NCBI GenBank assembly: GCA_041685505.1
Contig: JAWLFQ010000003.1
Span: forward strand, 20,407 to 84,406
Origin: T1Sed10-7 sp041685505
Lineage (GTDB): Bacteria > Actinomycetota > Nitriliruptoria > Nitriliruptorales > Nitriliruptoraceae
Direction: 5' to 3'
Length of the DNA: 64,000 bases
Shown here: positions 42,834 to 52,220 of the stretch, piece after piece
How positions within the stretch are numbered: the first letter of the stretch is position 1
How the letters are laid out: every line of letters starts with the position of its first letter
Program-made: the position numbers and the translations under genes
The notes under the pieces: model-generated
Databases searched by the model: none
What the model saw: only the letters and a program-made list of their open reading frames with translations
Told to the model about the DNA's origin: nothing

Positions 42834-44242
42834 CTCCCCACCTCCATGGTGGTCGCGACCCGGCGTGCGGCGGTGGTGAAGACCTCCCCGCGGTGGGCGT
42901 AGCCGGTGAACAGGTCGAAGGAGGCGCAGGCCGGTGCCAGCAGGATCGTGTCACCGGCGACCGCGAGCCGGGCAGCCACCTCCACCGCCGTCGCCAGGTC
43001 CTCGACGTGGTGGACACCGACACCGGCCTGTCGACACACCGCAGCCAGATCGGCGGCGGCCGCACCGAGCAGCACCGCGTCGCGCACCTGGTCGAGTCCC
43101 CCGGCCAGGGGCCCGAGGTCCGCCCCCTTGGCGAGCCCACCTGCGATCCACACCGTCGGGCCGGCGGTCCTGAGGCTCGCCAGCGCAGCGTGGACGTTGG
43201 TGGCCTTGGAGTCGTTGACGTAGCGCACCCCACGGGCGTCCTCGGCCACGACCTCGAAGCGGTGCGGCCCTGGACGGTGGTCGGTGGCCGCGCGGGCGAT
43301 GGCGGTCGACGGCACGCCGGTCAGCAGCGCGGCGGTGGCCGCCGCCGCGACGTTGGCCGTGCGGTGGAGCGGGACCCCGCCCCCGTCGGGGGCCAGGGCC
43401 GCGACCTCGAGCAACTCCTCCTCACGCCCGTCGAGGTGGGCGATCAACACACCCTGGCCCGCACCGGCACGCCACCCCACCCCGAGCGCCACCTCGCCGG
43501 TGGCGCTGAACGCAGCGGGCCGTCCGCGCCCGGCGGCGTCCCGCAGCGCGACCGTCACGGGGTCGTCCTGGCCGGCGACGGCCCAGTCCTCGGGCTGCTG
43601 GGCCGCGAAGATGCGGGCCTTGGCCGCGTGGTAGCTCGCGCGGTCGACGTGCCAGTCGAGGTGGTCGTCGGCGAGGTTGAGCAGCACCGCCACCTCGGGG
43701 CGCAGTCGGGTGGCGAAGCGCAGCTGGAAGCTGGACAGCTCGGCCACCAGGATCGCGTCGGGGGCGCTGGCCGCGGCCGCGGTGCTCACGGGCAGGCCGA
43801 TGTTGCCGCAGGCGTGGACCGTGTGGCCCCCGGCGGCCATCATCGCGGCGAGCAGTTCGGTGGTGGTGGTCTTGCCGTTGGTCCCGGTGACACCGAGCAG
43901 GCGGCGGGGGTGACGCCGCAGGGCGAGTTCCGGCTCCGACCACACCGGGATCCCCGCCGCGTGCGCGCGTGCGAACACCGGGGCGGTCTCGGGGACCCCC
44001 GGCGAGGGCACCACCACCTCGATCGTGTCGTCGAGGAGGTCCACCGCCCGACGGCCGAGCACCACCTCCGCACCGAGCGCCCGGGCCATCCGATCGGCCT
44101 CACCGTGGTCGGCCGGGGCGCGCTCGTCGACCAGTACCACGGCGACGCCCGCGGCGACCAGCAGCCGCACCGCGGCCAGCCCCGACCCGCCGGCGCCCAC
44201 CACCAGGGCCCGGCTGACCGGTAGCGGCACGACATCCGTCAC
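42830..44242 (-). CDS. murD: UDP-MurNAc-L-Ala:D-glutamate ligase
   Basis: Adds D-Glu to the stem peptide. 470 residues. SRALVVGAGGSGLAAVRLL at the N-terminus, SPGVPETAPV, the ATP loop GVTGTNGKTTTTELL, CGNIGLPVS, ELSSFQLRF, NLADDHLDWH, GPHRFEVVAE, VNDSKATNVHAAL and LLAPACASFDLF. GTG at 44242 overlaps the mraY stop by four bases and its own stop overlaps the ftsW start. Confidence 0.95.
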   Translation of the reverse strand: MTDVVPLPVSRALVVGAGGSGLAAVRLLVAAGVAVVLVDERAPADHGEADRMARALGAEVVLGRRAVDLLDDTIEVVVPSPGVPETAPVFARAHAAGIPVWSEPELALRRHPRRLLGVTGTNGKTTTTELLAAMMAAGGHTVHACGNIGLPVSTAAAASAPDAILVAELSSFQLRFATRLRPEVAVLLNLADDHLDWHVDRASYHAAKARIFAAQQPEDWAVAGQDDPVTVALRDAAGRGRPAAFSATGEVALGVGWRAGAGQGVLIAHLDGREEELLEVAALAPDGGGVPLHRTANVAAAATAALLTGVPSTAIARAATDHRPGPHRFEVVAEDARGVRYVNDSKATNVHAALASLRTAGPTVWIAGGLAKGADLGPLAGGLDQVRDAVLLGAAAADLAAVCRQAGVGVHHVEDLATAVEVAARLAVAGDTILLAPACASFDLFTGYAHRGEVFTTAARRVATTMEVGR

Positions 44243-45276
44243 GGCAGCGTCCCGACGCGGCTGATCCACTCGGCGTAGAACACCCCGGTGCCCAGGGCCG
44301 TGCCGATGGCGGCCAGGATCCAGAAGCGCACGATGATCGTGGTCTCCTGCCAGCCGAGCAGTTCGAAGTGGTGGTGGATCGGCGCCATCCGGAAGACCCG
44401 CCTGCCGGAGGTCCGGAACACCGCGACCTGCAGGATCACCGACAGCGTCTCGAGCACGAACAACCCGCCGAGCAGGACCAGCAGGAACTGGGTGCCCGTT
44501 GCCACGGCGACACCGGCGAGCAGCCCACCGAGCGCCAGCGAGCCCGTGTCCCCCATGAAGATGCGCGCCGGTGGCGCGTTGTGCCACAGGAACCCGGCAC
44601 AGGCTGCGGTGACCGCCGCGGTGATGATGGCGATGTCGAGGGCCTCGTTGATCCCGAGGAAGGCGTAATCGCCGAAGTTGCGGAACTGCCAGAAGGCGAT
44701 CAGCGTGAACGCACCGAACACCAGGGCCGCGGAACCGGCCGCCAACCCGTCGAGCCCGTCGGTGAGGTTGACGGCGTTCGACGCGCCCGTCAGCAGCAGG
44801 AACATCCACAGCACGAACACGGGGGTGGAGACCTCGAGCGCGATGTCGCCCACCACGGAGATGTTGCGGGGCAGCCCACCGAGCTGTGGTCCCAGGGTCG
44901 CGAAGCCGACGGCGATCAGCGCCTGCCCGATGAACTTCGTGGTCTTGTTCAGCCCCAGGTTGCGACGCAGACGCAGCTTGATGAGGTCGTCGGCGAACCC
45001 CACCAGGGCCATGCCGACGAAGGTGAACAGCACGAACAGCCCACCCGCGGTCACCGTGGCGGAGCCGAGGTGGGCGACGCCGTAGCCGGCGAGGGCGGCC
45101 AGCACGATCGCGGTACCGCCCATCGTCGGCGTCCCGGCCTTCGAGCGGTGGGCCTGCGGACCCTCGTCGCGGATGGGCTGTCCGAAGCCGCGCTCCTGGA
45201 AGTAGCTGATGATCACGGGCGTGCCGGCCAGGGCCACCACGAAGGCGATGGCGCTGCCGATCAGGACCGCGATCAC
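44239..45276 (-). CDS. mraY: Phospho-MurNAc-pentapeptide transferase (lipid I synthase)
   Basis: Transfers phospho-MurNAc-pentapeptide to undecaprenyl phosphate. 345 residues with ten predicted membrane helices. Motifs: AHRSKAGTPTMGG, VGFADDLIKLRLRRNLGL, NAVNLTDGLDGLAAG with the aspartates, FLWHNAPPARIFMGDTGSLA and the histidine motif MAPIHHHFELLGWQE. GTG at 45276 overlaps the murF stop as GTGA. Confidence 0.97.
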   Translation of the reverse strand: MIAVLIGSAIAFVVALAGTPVIISYFQERGFGQPIRDEGPQAHRSKAGTPTMGGTAIVLAALAGYGVAHLGSATVTAGGLFVLFTFVGMALVGFADDLIKLRLRRNLGLNKTTKFIGQALIAVGFATLGPQLGGLPRNISVVGDIALEVSTPVFVLWMFLLLTGASNAVNLTDGLDGLAAGSAALVFGAFTLIAFWQFRNFGDYAFLGINEALDIAIITAAVTAACAGFLWHNAPPARIFMGDTGSLALGGLLAGVAVATGTQFLLVLLGGLFVLETLSVILQVAVFRTSGRRVFRMAPIHHHFELLGWQETTIIVRFWILAAIGTALGTGVFYAEWISRVGTLP

Positions 45277-46679
45277 GGGCTCGCCTCCGCGTCGCCACGG
45301 GCTGCGAGGGCGGCCACCACCCGCTCCAGACCGACCACCCGCGAGCCCTTGACCAGGACCACGTCGCCGGGGCGGACGAGCTCGGCGACCACCTCCGCCG
45401 CCACCGCGGCGTCAGCGACCTCGGTCACCACCGCCGCGCCGGCCTCCCGCGCACCGGCGGCGACGGGTGCCACCTCGGCATCGGCGTCGAGGGGATCACC
45501 GACGATCACCAGGTGGTCGACGCCGAGCTCGGCACACCGCTCTCCGACACGGTGGTGGGCGAGCACGCCGTCGCTGCCGAGCTCCGCCATCCGGCCGAGC
45601 ACGGCGATGCGCCGCCCCTCACCCTCGATCGCCATCAGGCTGTCGAGCGCGGCGGCCACCGCAGGCGGGTTGGCGTTGTAGGCGTCGTCGAGGACGGTGA
45701 CGCCGCCCGCCTCGAGCACGCTCGCCCGTCCGGGTGACACGCGCGTGTCGGCCAGCGCGGCCGCGGCCGGGGCCACCTCGACCCCGAGCGATCCGGCCAC
45801 CGCGAGGGCGAACAGGGCGTTGGCCACGTGGTGGCGGCCGGCCACGGGCAGGCTGAAAGGCGCCTCCCCCCAGGGGGTCACGGCGATCCCGTGGGCCCGG
45901 GCCTGGCGGTCGAGGCGCACCTGGCGGGCGTGCACGTCGGCGTCCGCACGGTCGATGGCGACCGTGCACACCCTCGGCGCCAGCTCCGCCATCGCGGCGA
46001 CGCGGTGGTCGGCGAGGTTGAGCACCGCCAGACCGTCGGCCCCCAGTGCCTGGACGAGCTCGGACTTGGCACGCGCGATCGCCTCGATGGAACCGAAGAT
46101 CCCCAGGTGTGCAGGTGCCACGGCGGTGACCACCGACACCTGCGGGGCGACGATCGGGGCCAGGGCGGCGATGTCGCCGGTGTGCCGCGCACCGATCTCG
46201 GCGACGAGCACCTCGGTGCCGACGGGCATCGACAACACCGTCATGGGCACACCCAGTTCGTTGTTGAACGAACCCCGTGCAGCGTGGGTGCGGCGGCCGG
46301 CACCCACCGCCGCCGCGGTGAGGTCCTTGACCGTGGTCTTGCCCACCGACCCGGTGATGGCCACGGTGGTCGGTGCCATGGAGCGATGGACGTGGGTGGC
46401 CAGGGCGGCCAGGGCGTGCCAGGTGTCATCGACCACGACCGTGGGGACCTCGAGGTCGAGCGGGCGCTCGGCCATCACGGCCACGGCACCCCCGGCGACC
46501 GCGTCGGCGGCGTAGCGGTGCCCGTCGGCGTTCTCGGTGGTCAGGGCCACGAACAGTGGTCGCCCTGCCGGCACGGCGCGCGAGTCGGTCGCCACCCCGT
46601 CGAACAGCACGCCGCGGTCCGCGGTGACGCGCCGTCCACCGGTCACACGCACGAGGGTGTCGAGGTCGAGCGGGATCAC
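45273..46679 (-). CDS. murF: UDP-MurNAc-tripeptide:D-Ala-D-Ala ligase
   Basis: Completes the UDP-MurNAc pentapeptide. 468 residues. DSRAVPAGRPLFVAL in the N-terminal domain, ATP loop AITGSVGKTTVKDL, GSFNNELGVPMTVL, EIGARHTGDIA, VTAVAPAHLGIFGS, DDAYNANPPAVAAAL and VLGRMAELG. GTG at 46679 is chosen because AGGAGG lies seven bases before it and the codon overlaps the murE stop as GTGA; a longer in-frame version would run far into murE. Confidence 0.95.
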   Translation of the reverse strand: MIPLDLDTLVRVTGGRRVTADRGVLFDGVATDSRAVPAGRPLFVALTTENADGHRYAADAVAGGAVAVMAERPLDLEVPTVVVDDTWHALAALATHVHRSMAPTTVAITGSVGKTTVKDLTAAAVGAGRRTHAARGSFNNELGVPMTVLSMPVGTEVLVAEIGARHTGDIAALAPIVAPQVSVVTAVAPAHLGIFGSIEAIARAKSELVQALGADGLAVLNLADHRVAAMAELAPRVCTVAIDRADADVHARQVRLDRQARAHGIAVTPWGEAPFSLPVAGRHHVANALFALAVAGSLGVEVAPAAAALADTRVSPGRASVLEAGGVTVLDDAYNANPPAVAAALDSLMAIEGEGRRIAVLGRMAELGSDGVLAHHRVGERCAELGVDHLVIVGDPLDADAEVAPVAAGAREAGAAVVTEVADAAVAAEVVAELVRPGDVVLVKGSRVVGLERVVAALAARGDAEASP

Positions 46680-48196
46680 GGCTGTTCCTCCTGCGACGCC
46701 AACCACTCCGCGGCGACGAGGCGATCGTCGAAGGGCACGGTGTGGTCGGCGAACTCCTGGACCGTCTCATGGCCTTTCCCGGCGATGAGGACCACGTCCG
46801 ACGGTCCGGCGGCGGCCAGGGCGGCGCCGATGGCGGCGCGCCGGTCGAGCTCGGCGTGGAGCTGAGCCGGGGCGCCGGTCGCCACCGCCTCGCGCGCGCC
46901 GGCGACCACCGCGGCCAGGATCGCCTCGGGGTCCTCGCTGCGGGGGTTGTCCGAGGTCAGGACGGCCACGTCGGCACGGGCCGCGGCGGCGCCCATCGGC
47001 CCGCGCTTGTGGCGGTCACGCTCCCCGCCGCAGCCGAGCACCACCACCAGCCGGCCGCCCTCGGGGACGGTGGGACGCAGGGTCTCGAGCACCGCGGTGA
47101 CCGCGTCGGGGCTGTGGGCGTAATCCACGAACACCGCGGGGCCGTGCGGGCCGGACACCCGCTCGAGCCGTCCGGAGGGGCCTGGCGCGGCGGCGACCCC
47201 CGCCGCGGCGGTCGCGGCCGGGACACCGACCTCCACGGCGGCGACCACGGCCAGGGCGGCGTTGACGAGGTTGAAGCGCCCGGGCAGGACGGTGGCGATC
47301 TCCAGCGGCTCCGCGGTCAGGCCGTGGAGCCGGCCGCGGCTGCCGGCCACCCCCCGTGACACCGCTTCCAGGGTGATGTCCGGGGTGCGCACAGCGGCGC
47401 GCTCCGACGGGTGGGGAGCAGCAGCCCAGCCGAGGGTGGTCACGGGGATCCGGCAACGGTCCAGGAGCGCCTCGGCCCACGGACCGTCGAGGAACACCAG
47501 GCCACGCCCGGCCAGCTCGGGGGTGAACAACCGGGCCTTGGCGGCGAGGTAGGCCTCCATCGTCCCGTGCCAGTCGAGGTGATCCTGCGAGAGGTTGGTG
47601 TAGACGGCCAGGGCGAAGCGGGTGCCGTCGACGCGGCGGAGATCGAGCCCGTGGCTGGAGACCTCCATGGCAACGGCATCGACCCCCCGATCATGGCAGT
47701 ACCGCAGGAGCCGTTGCAGGTCCGTGCCCTCCGGTGTCGTGCGCACACCGGGGATGGCCTCTCCATGGATACGCGTCTCGATGGTGCCGAGGAGTCCGAC
47801 CCCGAGCCCGTGCGCCGCGAAGGCCCCCTCGAGCAGGGTGCTGACGGTGGTCTTGCCGTTGGTGCCCGTGGTGCCCACCACGGTGAGCTCGTGGCTCGGT
47901 CGCCGGTGCACCACGGCCGCGGCCGGCCCCATCGCCGCGCGGACGTCGTCGACCTGGACCTGTGGGACGTCGAGGTCGAGTGGGCGCTGGACCAGCAGCG
48001 CCGCCGCACCCTCGGCCACGGCCTGAGGCGCGTGGTCGTGACCGTCGGCGCGGGCGCCGACCACGGCGCAGAACAGCCAGCCCGGCTGGACCTGGCGACT
48101 GTCATGGGTCGCGTCGGTCAGCAGCACCCGGGGCACGGGGTGCACGGGTCGCGCGCCCGGGAGGGCGGCAACCACCTCTGACAGGGTCGCGGTCAC
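46676..48196 (-). CDS. murE: UDP-MurNAc-dipeptide:meso-diaminopimelate ligase
   Basis: Adds the third residue of the stem peptide. 506 residues. TDATHDSRQVQPGWLFCAV, ATP loop VGTTGTNGKTTVSTLL, RTTPEGTDLQ, MEVSSHGLDLRRV, NLSQDHLDWHG, FVDYAHSPDAV, and VLGCGGERDRHKRGPMG. The substrate-selecting loop reads SDNPRSEDP; DNPR is the meso-diaminopimelate form, so the wall is probably mDAP-type. GTG at 48196 has AGGA upstream. The 175-bp gap to ftsI contains a TAGGCT hexamer (48281-48276), a possible internal promoter. Confidence 0.95.
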   Translation of the reverse strand: MTATLSEVVAALPGARPVHPVPRVLLTDATHDSRQVQPGWLFCAVVGARADGHDHAPQAVAEGAAALLVQRPLDLDVPQVQVDDVRAAMGPAAAVVHRRPSHELTVVGTTGTNGKTTVSTLLEGAFAAHGLGVGLLGTIETRIHGEAIPGVRTTPEGTDLQRLLRYCHDRGVDAVAMEVSSHGLDLRRVDGTRFALAVYTNLSQDHLDWHGTMEAYLAAKARLFTPELAGRGLVFLDGPWAEALLDRCRIPVTTLGWAAAPHPSERAAVRTPDITLEAVSRGVAGSRGRLHGLTAEPLEIATVLPGRFNLVNAALAVVAAVEVGVPAATAAAGVAAAPGPSGRLERVSGPHGPAVFVDYAHSPDAVTAVLETLRPTVPEGGRLVVVLGCGGERDRHKRGPMGAAAARADVAVLTSDNPRSEDPEAILAAVVAGAREAVATGAPAQLHAELDRRAAIGAALAAAGPSDVVLIAGKGHETVQEFADHTVPFDDRLVAAEWLASQEEQP

Positions 48197-48275
48197 GGGT
48201 GTCCTGGGGCGGAGGTCGTCGGGTGCGGCTCGTGGCGCACGGTGCGCCGACCGGGGGTGGCCGGGTCCGCGCGGG

Positions 48276-48281
48276 AGCCTA
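48276..48281 (-). promoter_or_regulatory. Candidate internal -10 element before murE
   Basis: TAGGCT on the minus strand in the 175-bp gap between ftsI and murE, about 80 bases before murE. This is the largest gap between mraZ and ftsQ, so an internal promoter is plausible. No convincing -35 is seen. Confidence 0.3.
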
Positions 48282-48371
48282 ACGTCGTCGACGTGGCGTT
48301 CCTGTGAGGCGACCCGGCGGCGCGCGGGCAGGTGGCCCCCCGGCCGACACCCCGCCGTCGGACCCTCGGTG

Positions 48372-50312
48372 TCACGGCGGGTCGTCGGAGCCGCCACCCG
48401 GCTCGTCCGCATCCTCGGCCGGCGCATCGGTGGAGTCGTCATCACCGGAGGCGTCCGCATCCTCAGGGGCGTCGGTGTCCTCGGCCAGCCGTTCCGCCTG
48501 CGCGGCCGCGAGCCGTACAGCGGTGGGCAGGTCCGCACCGGAGTCGTCGGGGGCCACGCGCAACGCCAGCAGCGCCGCCTCCATCACCTCGGTGAAGACC
48601 GGGGCTGCGGCCAGACCGCCGTAGTAGGGGTAGGGCTCGTCGATCATCACCGCGACGACCACCTCGGGATCGTCCGCCGGGGCCATCCCGGCGAAGGTGG
48701 CGATGTAGCGGTCGCTGTAGCCGCGTCCATCCGCCAGCGGCTTGCGGGCCGTCCCCGTCTTGCCGGCGACCTGGAACCCCTCCACCTGGGCCAGGGCACC
48801 GGTGCCGTGCTCGCCGTGGACCGCTTCCTCGAGCATCCCGCGCACCGCGGCTGCGGTGGTGGAGGCGACGACGCGCTGGGGGTCGCCCGCCGGCACCGGC
48901 GCCAGCCGACCGTCCTCGCCCACCGTGCCGCGGACCAGCCGGGGCGGGAGCGCGACCCCGTCGTTGGCCAGGGTGCCGTAGCTGTGGGCGAGCTGGACCA
49001 GGGAGACCGCGACACCGTGGCCGATGGCGATGGTCGGCAGGGAGGTGGCCCACCACTCGCTGTGCGGCATGAGCAGACCGCCGGACTCCCCCGGGAAGCC
49101 CAGGTCGGTGGGTTGGCCGTAGCCGAACTCGCGCAGGTAGCCCTCGAGGCGCTCGTCCCCCAGCTGCTGGGCGATCTGGATGGTGCCGACGTTGCTGGAA
49201 CGCTCCATGATCTGGCTGACCGACCACGCCTGGGGGTTGTGCGACGAGCTGTCGGTGAAGGTCGAACCGCCCACGCGGATCGCATCGTCCACCTCCAGCG
49301 TGCTGGTGGTGTCGACCACGCCCTCCTCCAGCGCCGCGGCGATGGTCAGGGCCTTCTGGGTCGAACCGGGCTCGAAGATGTCGGTGACCGCACGGTTGCG
49401 ACGATCGGCGGGGTCCTCGTCGCCACGCTCGTTCGGATCGAAGCCGGGGGCGCTGGCCATGGCCAGCACGTCCCCGCTGGCCACCTCGGTCACCACGATG
49501 CTGGCACCGATGGCCGCGAAGCGCTCCATGGCGTCGGCGGCAGCCACCTCCGCCACGTGCTGGATGTCACGGTCGAGGGTCAGCACGACGTCGGTGCCGG
49601 CCACGGGAGGCTCCAGCTCGCGGATCCCCGAGGCGATGTCCAGCCCGCCGGGTGCACGCTCCAGCAACAGGGTCCCCGGCTGGCCGGAGAGCACGTGGTC
49701 GTAGCTGGCCTCGAGCCCCTGCAGGCCGTGGGCGTCGATGTCGGTGAAGCCGACCACCTGCCCAGCCAGCGGACCCGCCGGGTAGACCCGCTTCGGTTCG
49801 GTCAGCACACCCACCCCGGGCAACTCCAGCGCACGGATGCGTTCGCCGAGGTCGTGGTCGACCTGGCGTGCGAGGTAGACGAAGTGGCGGTCCTGCTCGA
49901 GACGGTCACGCACGGCCGCGGGATCCGTGTCGAGCAGCGGGGCGAGACGCTCGGCCACTGCCCCGGCCTCCCCCGCGGGGGGGACCTCGCGACCCTCCGG
50001 TGTGCGTGTCCCGCGATAGGCCCGCGGATCGGCGTAGATGGTTGCCGCCTGCACCGACGTGGCCAGCACGTCGCCGTCCCGGTCGTAGATCCGCCCGCGG
50101 CTGGCGGGCAGCGCCAGGGTCCTCGCGCGCTGCCGCTCACCGACCGCGGCCAGATCTGCGGCGTCCACCACCTGGATCTCCACGAGCTTGACCGTGGACG
50201 CCACCACCAGCACGGCGAAGATGGCCAGCGTCCAGCGGATGCGGCGCACCGCCAGCTCGTCGCCGCTGCGCAACGTCCGGCCTGTGGTGGTGTGCGGTCG
50301 CCTCCGGCCCAT
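48372..50312 (-). CDS. ftsI: Septal peptidoglycan transpeptidase FtsI (class B PBP)
   Basis: 646 residues. A short cytoplasmic N-terminus, one membrane helix (about 27-45), the class B dimerisation domain (SRGRIYDRDGDVLATSV onward), and the transpeptidase domain with catalytic EPGSTQK (serine about 317), RSSNVG, and AGKTGTARK (about 516-524). The last 50 residues are a highly acidic, Asp/Ala/Pro-rich tail. Partner of FtsW, FtsL and FtsQ. ATG at 50312 lies 2 bp after the ftsL stop. Confidence 0.96.
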   Translation of the reverse strand: MGRRRPHTTTGRTLRSGDELAVRRIRWTLAIFAVLVVASTVKLVEIQVVDAADLAAVGERQRARTLALPASRGRIYDRDGDVLATSVQAATIYADPRAYRGTRTPEGREVPPAGEAGAVAERLAPLLDTDPAAVRDRLEQDRHFVYLARQVDHDLGERIRALELPGVGVLTEPKRVYPAGPLAGQVVGFTDIDAHGLQGLEASYDHVLSGQPGTLLLERAPGGLDIASGIRELEPPVAGTDVVLTLDRDIQHVAEVAAADAMERFAAIGASIVVTEVASGDVLAMASAPGFDPNERGDEDPADRRNRAVTDIFEPGSTQKALTIAAALEEGVVDTTSTLEVDDAIRVGGSTFTDSSSHNPQAWSVSQIMERSSNVGTIQIAQQLGDERLEGYLREFGYGQPTDLGFPGESGGLLMPHSEWWATSLPTIAIGHGVAVSLVQLAHSYGTLANDGVALPPRLVRGTVGEDGRLAPVPAGDPQRVVASTTAAAVRGMLEEAVHGEHGTGALAQVEGFQVAGKTGTARKPLADGRGYSDRYIATFAGMAPADDPEVVVAVMIDEPYPYYGGLAAAPVFTEVMEAALLALRVAPDDSGADLPTAVRLAAAQAERLAEDTDAPEDADASGDDDSTDAPAEDADEPGGGSDDPP

Positions 50313-50314
50313 GC

Positions 50315-50758
50315 TCAGCGCTCCAACGACAGCAGTGGCTTGAGGGGATCGGTGGTGGCCTCAGGCGTGCGTGCGCTCGGCACGTCGCCGTCGCTCGGCA
50401 GGCTGCGTTCCAGGACCAGGTGGCGTACGGGACCCGGAGCCACCATGCCCAGTTCCCGGGCAGCGGACCGGACCCTGGCCGGGTCCTCCAGGGCCGCCAC
50501 CTCGGCGACCAGACGGGCGTAGTCCCGCTCGGCGACCGCGACGTGGGACTCCAGGGCACGAGCCTCCACCGCTGCGCCTGCCGCCAGGGCGTTGAGGGCG
50601 ACGGCACCGAAGACGGCCGCGGCCAGCAGGACCACCATGACCACGGCGTAGGCCAGGGTGTGGCGCACCACCGGCTCGTCGACCACGCGCAGGTGCGCCG
50701 AACTCGGTGCCTGCTGCGGGGGGCGGCTGCGGCGCAGGGGGGCGGTGATGGCGCTCAC
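50315..50758 (-). CDS. ftsL: FtsL-like division protein
   Basis: 147 residues. One membrane helix (about 36-58, YAVVMVVLLAAAVFGAVAL) and then a coiled coil (VEARALESHVAVAERDYARLVAEVAALE) followed by DPARVRSAARELGMVAPG, the typical FtsL/DivIC end motif. Weak sequence conservation is normal for FtsL; the position between rsmH and ftsI makes the call. The GTG start overlaps the rsmH stop by four bases. Confidence 0.88.
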   Translation of the reverse strand: MSAITAPLRRSRPPQQAPSSAHLRVVDEPVVRHTLAYAVVMVVLLAAAVFGAVALNALAAGAAVEARALESHVAVAERDYARLVAEVAALEDPARVRSAARELGMVAPGPVRHLVLERSLPSDGDVPSARTPEATTDPLKPLLSLER

Positions 50759-51726
50759 GTGGACTCCTCGTCGGGCAGGCGGCGCACCGCGCGCAGACGG
50801 GCTGCGGAGGCACGGGGGTTACGGGCGAGTTCATCGGCGCCCGGACGCTCGGGTCGGCGCACGAGGTGCGCCACACGGGCGTGCCGGCCACAGCCGCACA
50901 CCGGGAGTCCCGGCGGGCAGATGCAGCCGTCGGCGGCAGCTGCGAAGGCCTGCTTCACCGGCCGGTCCTCGAGGCTGTGGTAGGCGATCACCACGGCCAC
51001 ACCCTCTGGTGCGAGGTGGTCGATGACCGCCGGCAGCACCGCCTCGAGCGCGTCGATCTCCGCGTTGACGGCGATGCGGAGGGCCTGGAAGGTGCGTGTC
51101 GCCGGGTGCCCACCCCGACGGCGCGCGGCCGCCGGCACGGCAGCGCGGACCACCTCGGCGAGCTCGAGGGTGTCGGACAGTGGGCGTGCTGCCACGATGG
51201 CCCGGGCGATGCGTCCCGCGTGCTGCTCGTCGGCGTAGCGGCGCAGCAGGCGTGCCAGGGCGGCTTCGTCGAGCTCGTTGACCAGGTCACCCGCCGTGGT
51301 GGGCAGGTCCGGATCCATACGCATGTCGAGGGGCCCCTGCGCCCGGTAGCTGAAGCCGCGCTCGGGGCGATCGACGTGCATCGAGGAGATGCCCAGATCG
51401 AGCAGGACGCCGCTGACCAGCGACCGGCGCCGTGCGGCGAGCACCGCCGGCAGCTCGTCGAAGCGGGCACGGACCAGCGTGACCTCCACGTGCGGGTCGG
51501 CCGCGAGAGCGGCCAGCCGCTCCCCCGCCAGCGCCAGCGCGTCGGGGTCGCGGTCCAGCCCCAGCAGCGAGGCGTGCCCGTGACGCGCCAGCCGTGCCGC
51601 GAGGATCGCCTCGGCGTGTCCCCCCGCGCCCAGGGTCGCGTCCACGACCAGCCCCGCAGGGGCGGCGCTGAGCAACTCGACGGTGCGGTCGAGGAGCACG
51701 GGCAGATGCGGGGCGTCGGTCATCAC
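50755..51726 (-). CDS. rsmH: 16S rRNA (cytosine-1402-N4) methyltransferase RsmH
   Basis: 323 residues. HLPVLLDRTVELL, SAM site VVDATLGAGGHAEAIL, LGLDRDPDALALA, the SGVLLDLGISSMHVDRPERG loop, FSYRAQGPLDMRMD, RTFQALRIAVNAEID, and IAYHSLEDRPVKQAF, then a Cys-rich CICPPGLPVCGCG segment. GTG (51726) and ATG (51723) both touch the mraZ stop (GTGATG); either may be used. Member of the mraZ operon in most bacteria. Confidence 0.95.
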   Translation of the reverse strand: MMTDAPHLPVLLDRTVELLSAAPAGLVVDATLGAGGHAEAILAARLARHGHASLLGLDRDPDALALAGERLAALAADPHVEVTLVRARFDELPAVLAARRRSLVSGVLLDLGISSMHVDRPERGFSYRAQGPLDMRMDPDLPTTAGDLVNELDEAALARLLRRYADEQHAGRIARAIVAARPLSDTLELAEVVRAAVPAAARRRGGHPATRTFQALRIAVNAEIDALEAVLPAVIDHLAPEGVAVVIAYHSLEDRPVKQAFAAAADGCICPPGLPVCGCGRHARVAHLVRRPERPGADELARNPRASAARLRAVRRLPDEEST

Positions 51727-52157
51727 GGCGCACCCGGGGTCGCGAAGCCACCGTCGAGGTTGGCGAAGGCCTCCTCGGCGTCGGCGAGGTAGGTCTCCCA
51801 GGCCTCCCGCGCCCAGATCTCGACCTTCTCATCGGCGCCGTTGATGGTCAGGTCGCGTTCGAGCCCCGCGTACTCCCGCAGCCGGGGCGGGATGGTCACA
51901 CGGCCCTGGGCGTCGGGCTTCTCCTCGTGGGCACCGGCCAGCAGCACGCGCAGGTACCGCCGCGCGTCGCGGTCCTCGCGCGGGACGCTGCGCAGCTCCT
52001 CGACCCGGCGCTCGAAGGCCGTGAGGGGGTAGATGTCGATGCAGCGGTCCTGGGAGGGCACGAACACCAGACCGCTGGCCAGGCGGTCGCGGAACCGGGC
52101 CGGGAGGATCACCCGGCCCTTCACATCCAGCGTGTGCTGGTGCTCTCCGAGGAACAC
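51723..52157 (-). CDS. mraZ: Transcriptional regulator MraZ
   Basis: 144 residues made of two AbrB-like half domains: FLGEHQHTLDVKGRVILPAR with FRDRL, and later HEEKPDAQGRVTIPPRLREYAG with VEIWAREAWETY. MraZ forms ring oligomers and represses the division operon by binding repeated TGG-type boxes. GTG at 52157 gives the standard MFLG-like start; its ribosome-binding site is weak. It is the first gene of the division run. TGG repeats lie over the predicted transcript start, consistent with autoregulation. Confidence 0.94.
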   Translation of the reverse strand: MFLGEHQHTLDVKGRVILPARFRDRLASGLVFVPSQDRCIDIYPLTAFERRVEELRSVPREDRDARRYLRVLLAGAHEEKPDAQGRVTIPPRLREYAGLERDLTINGADEKVEIWAREAWETYLADAEEAFANLDGGFATPGAP

Positions 52158-52220
52158 CGCGCCCCGTCCATCCTGCGGGCCCGTCGACCCGTCCGCCACC
52201 GACCACCCGTGTGTGGGCAA

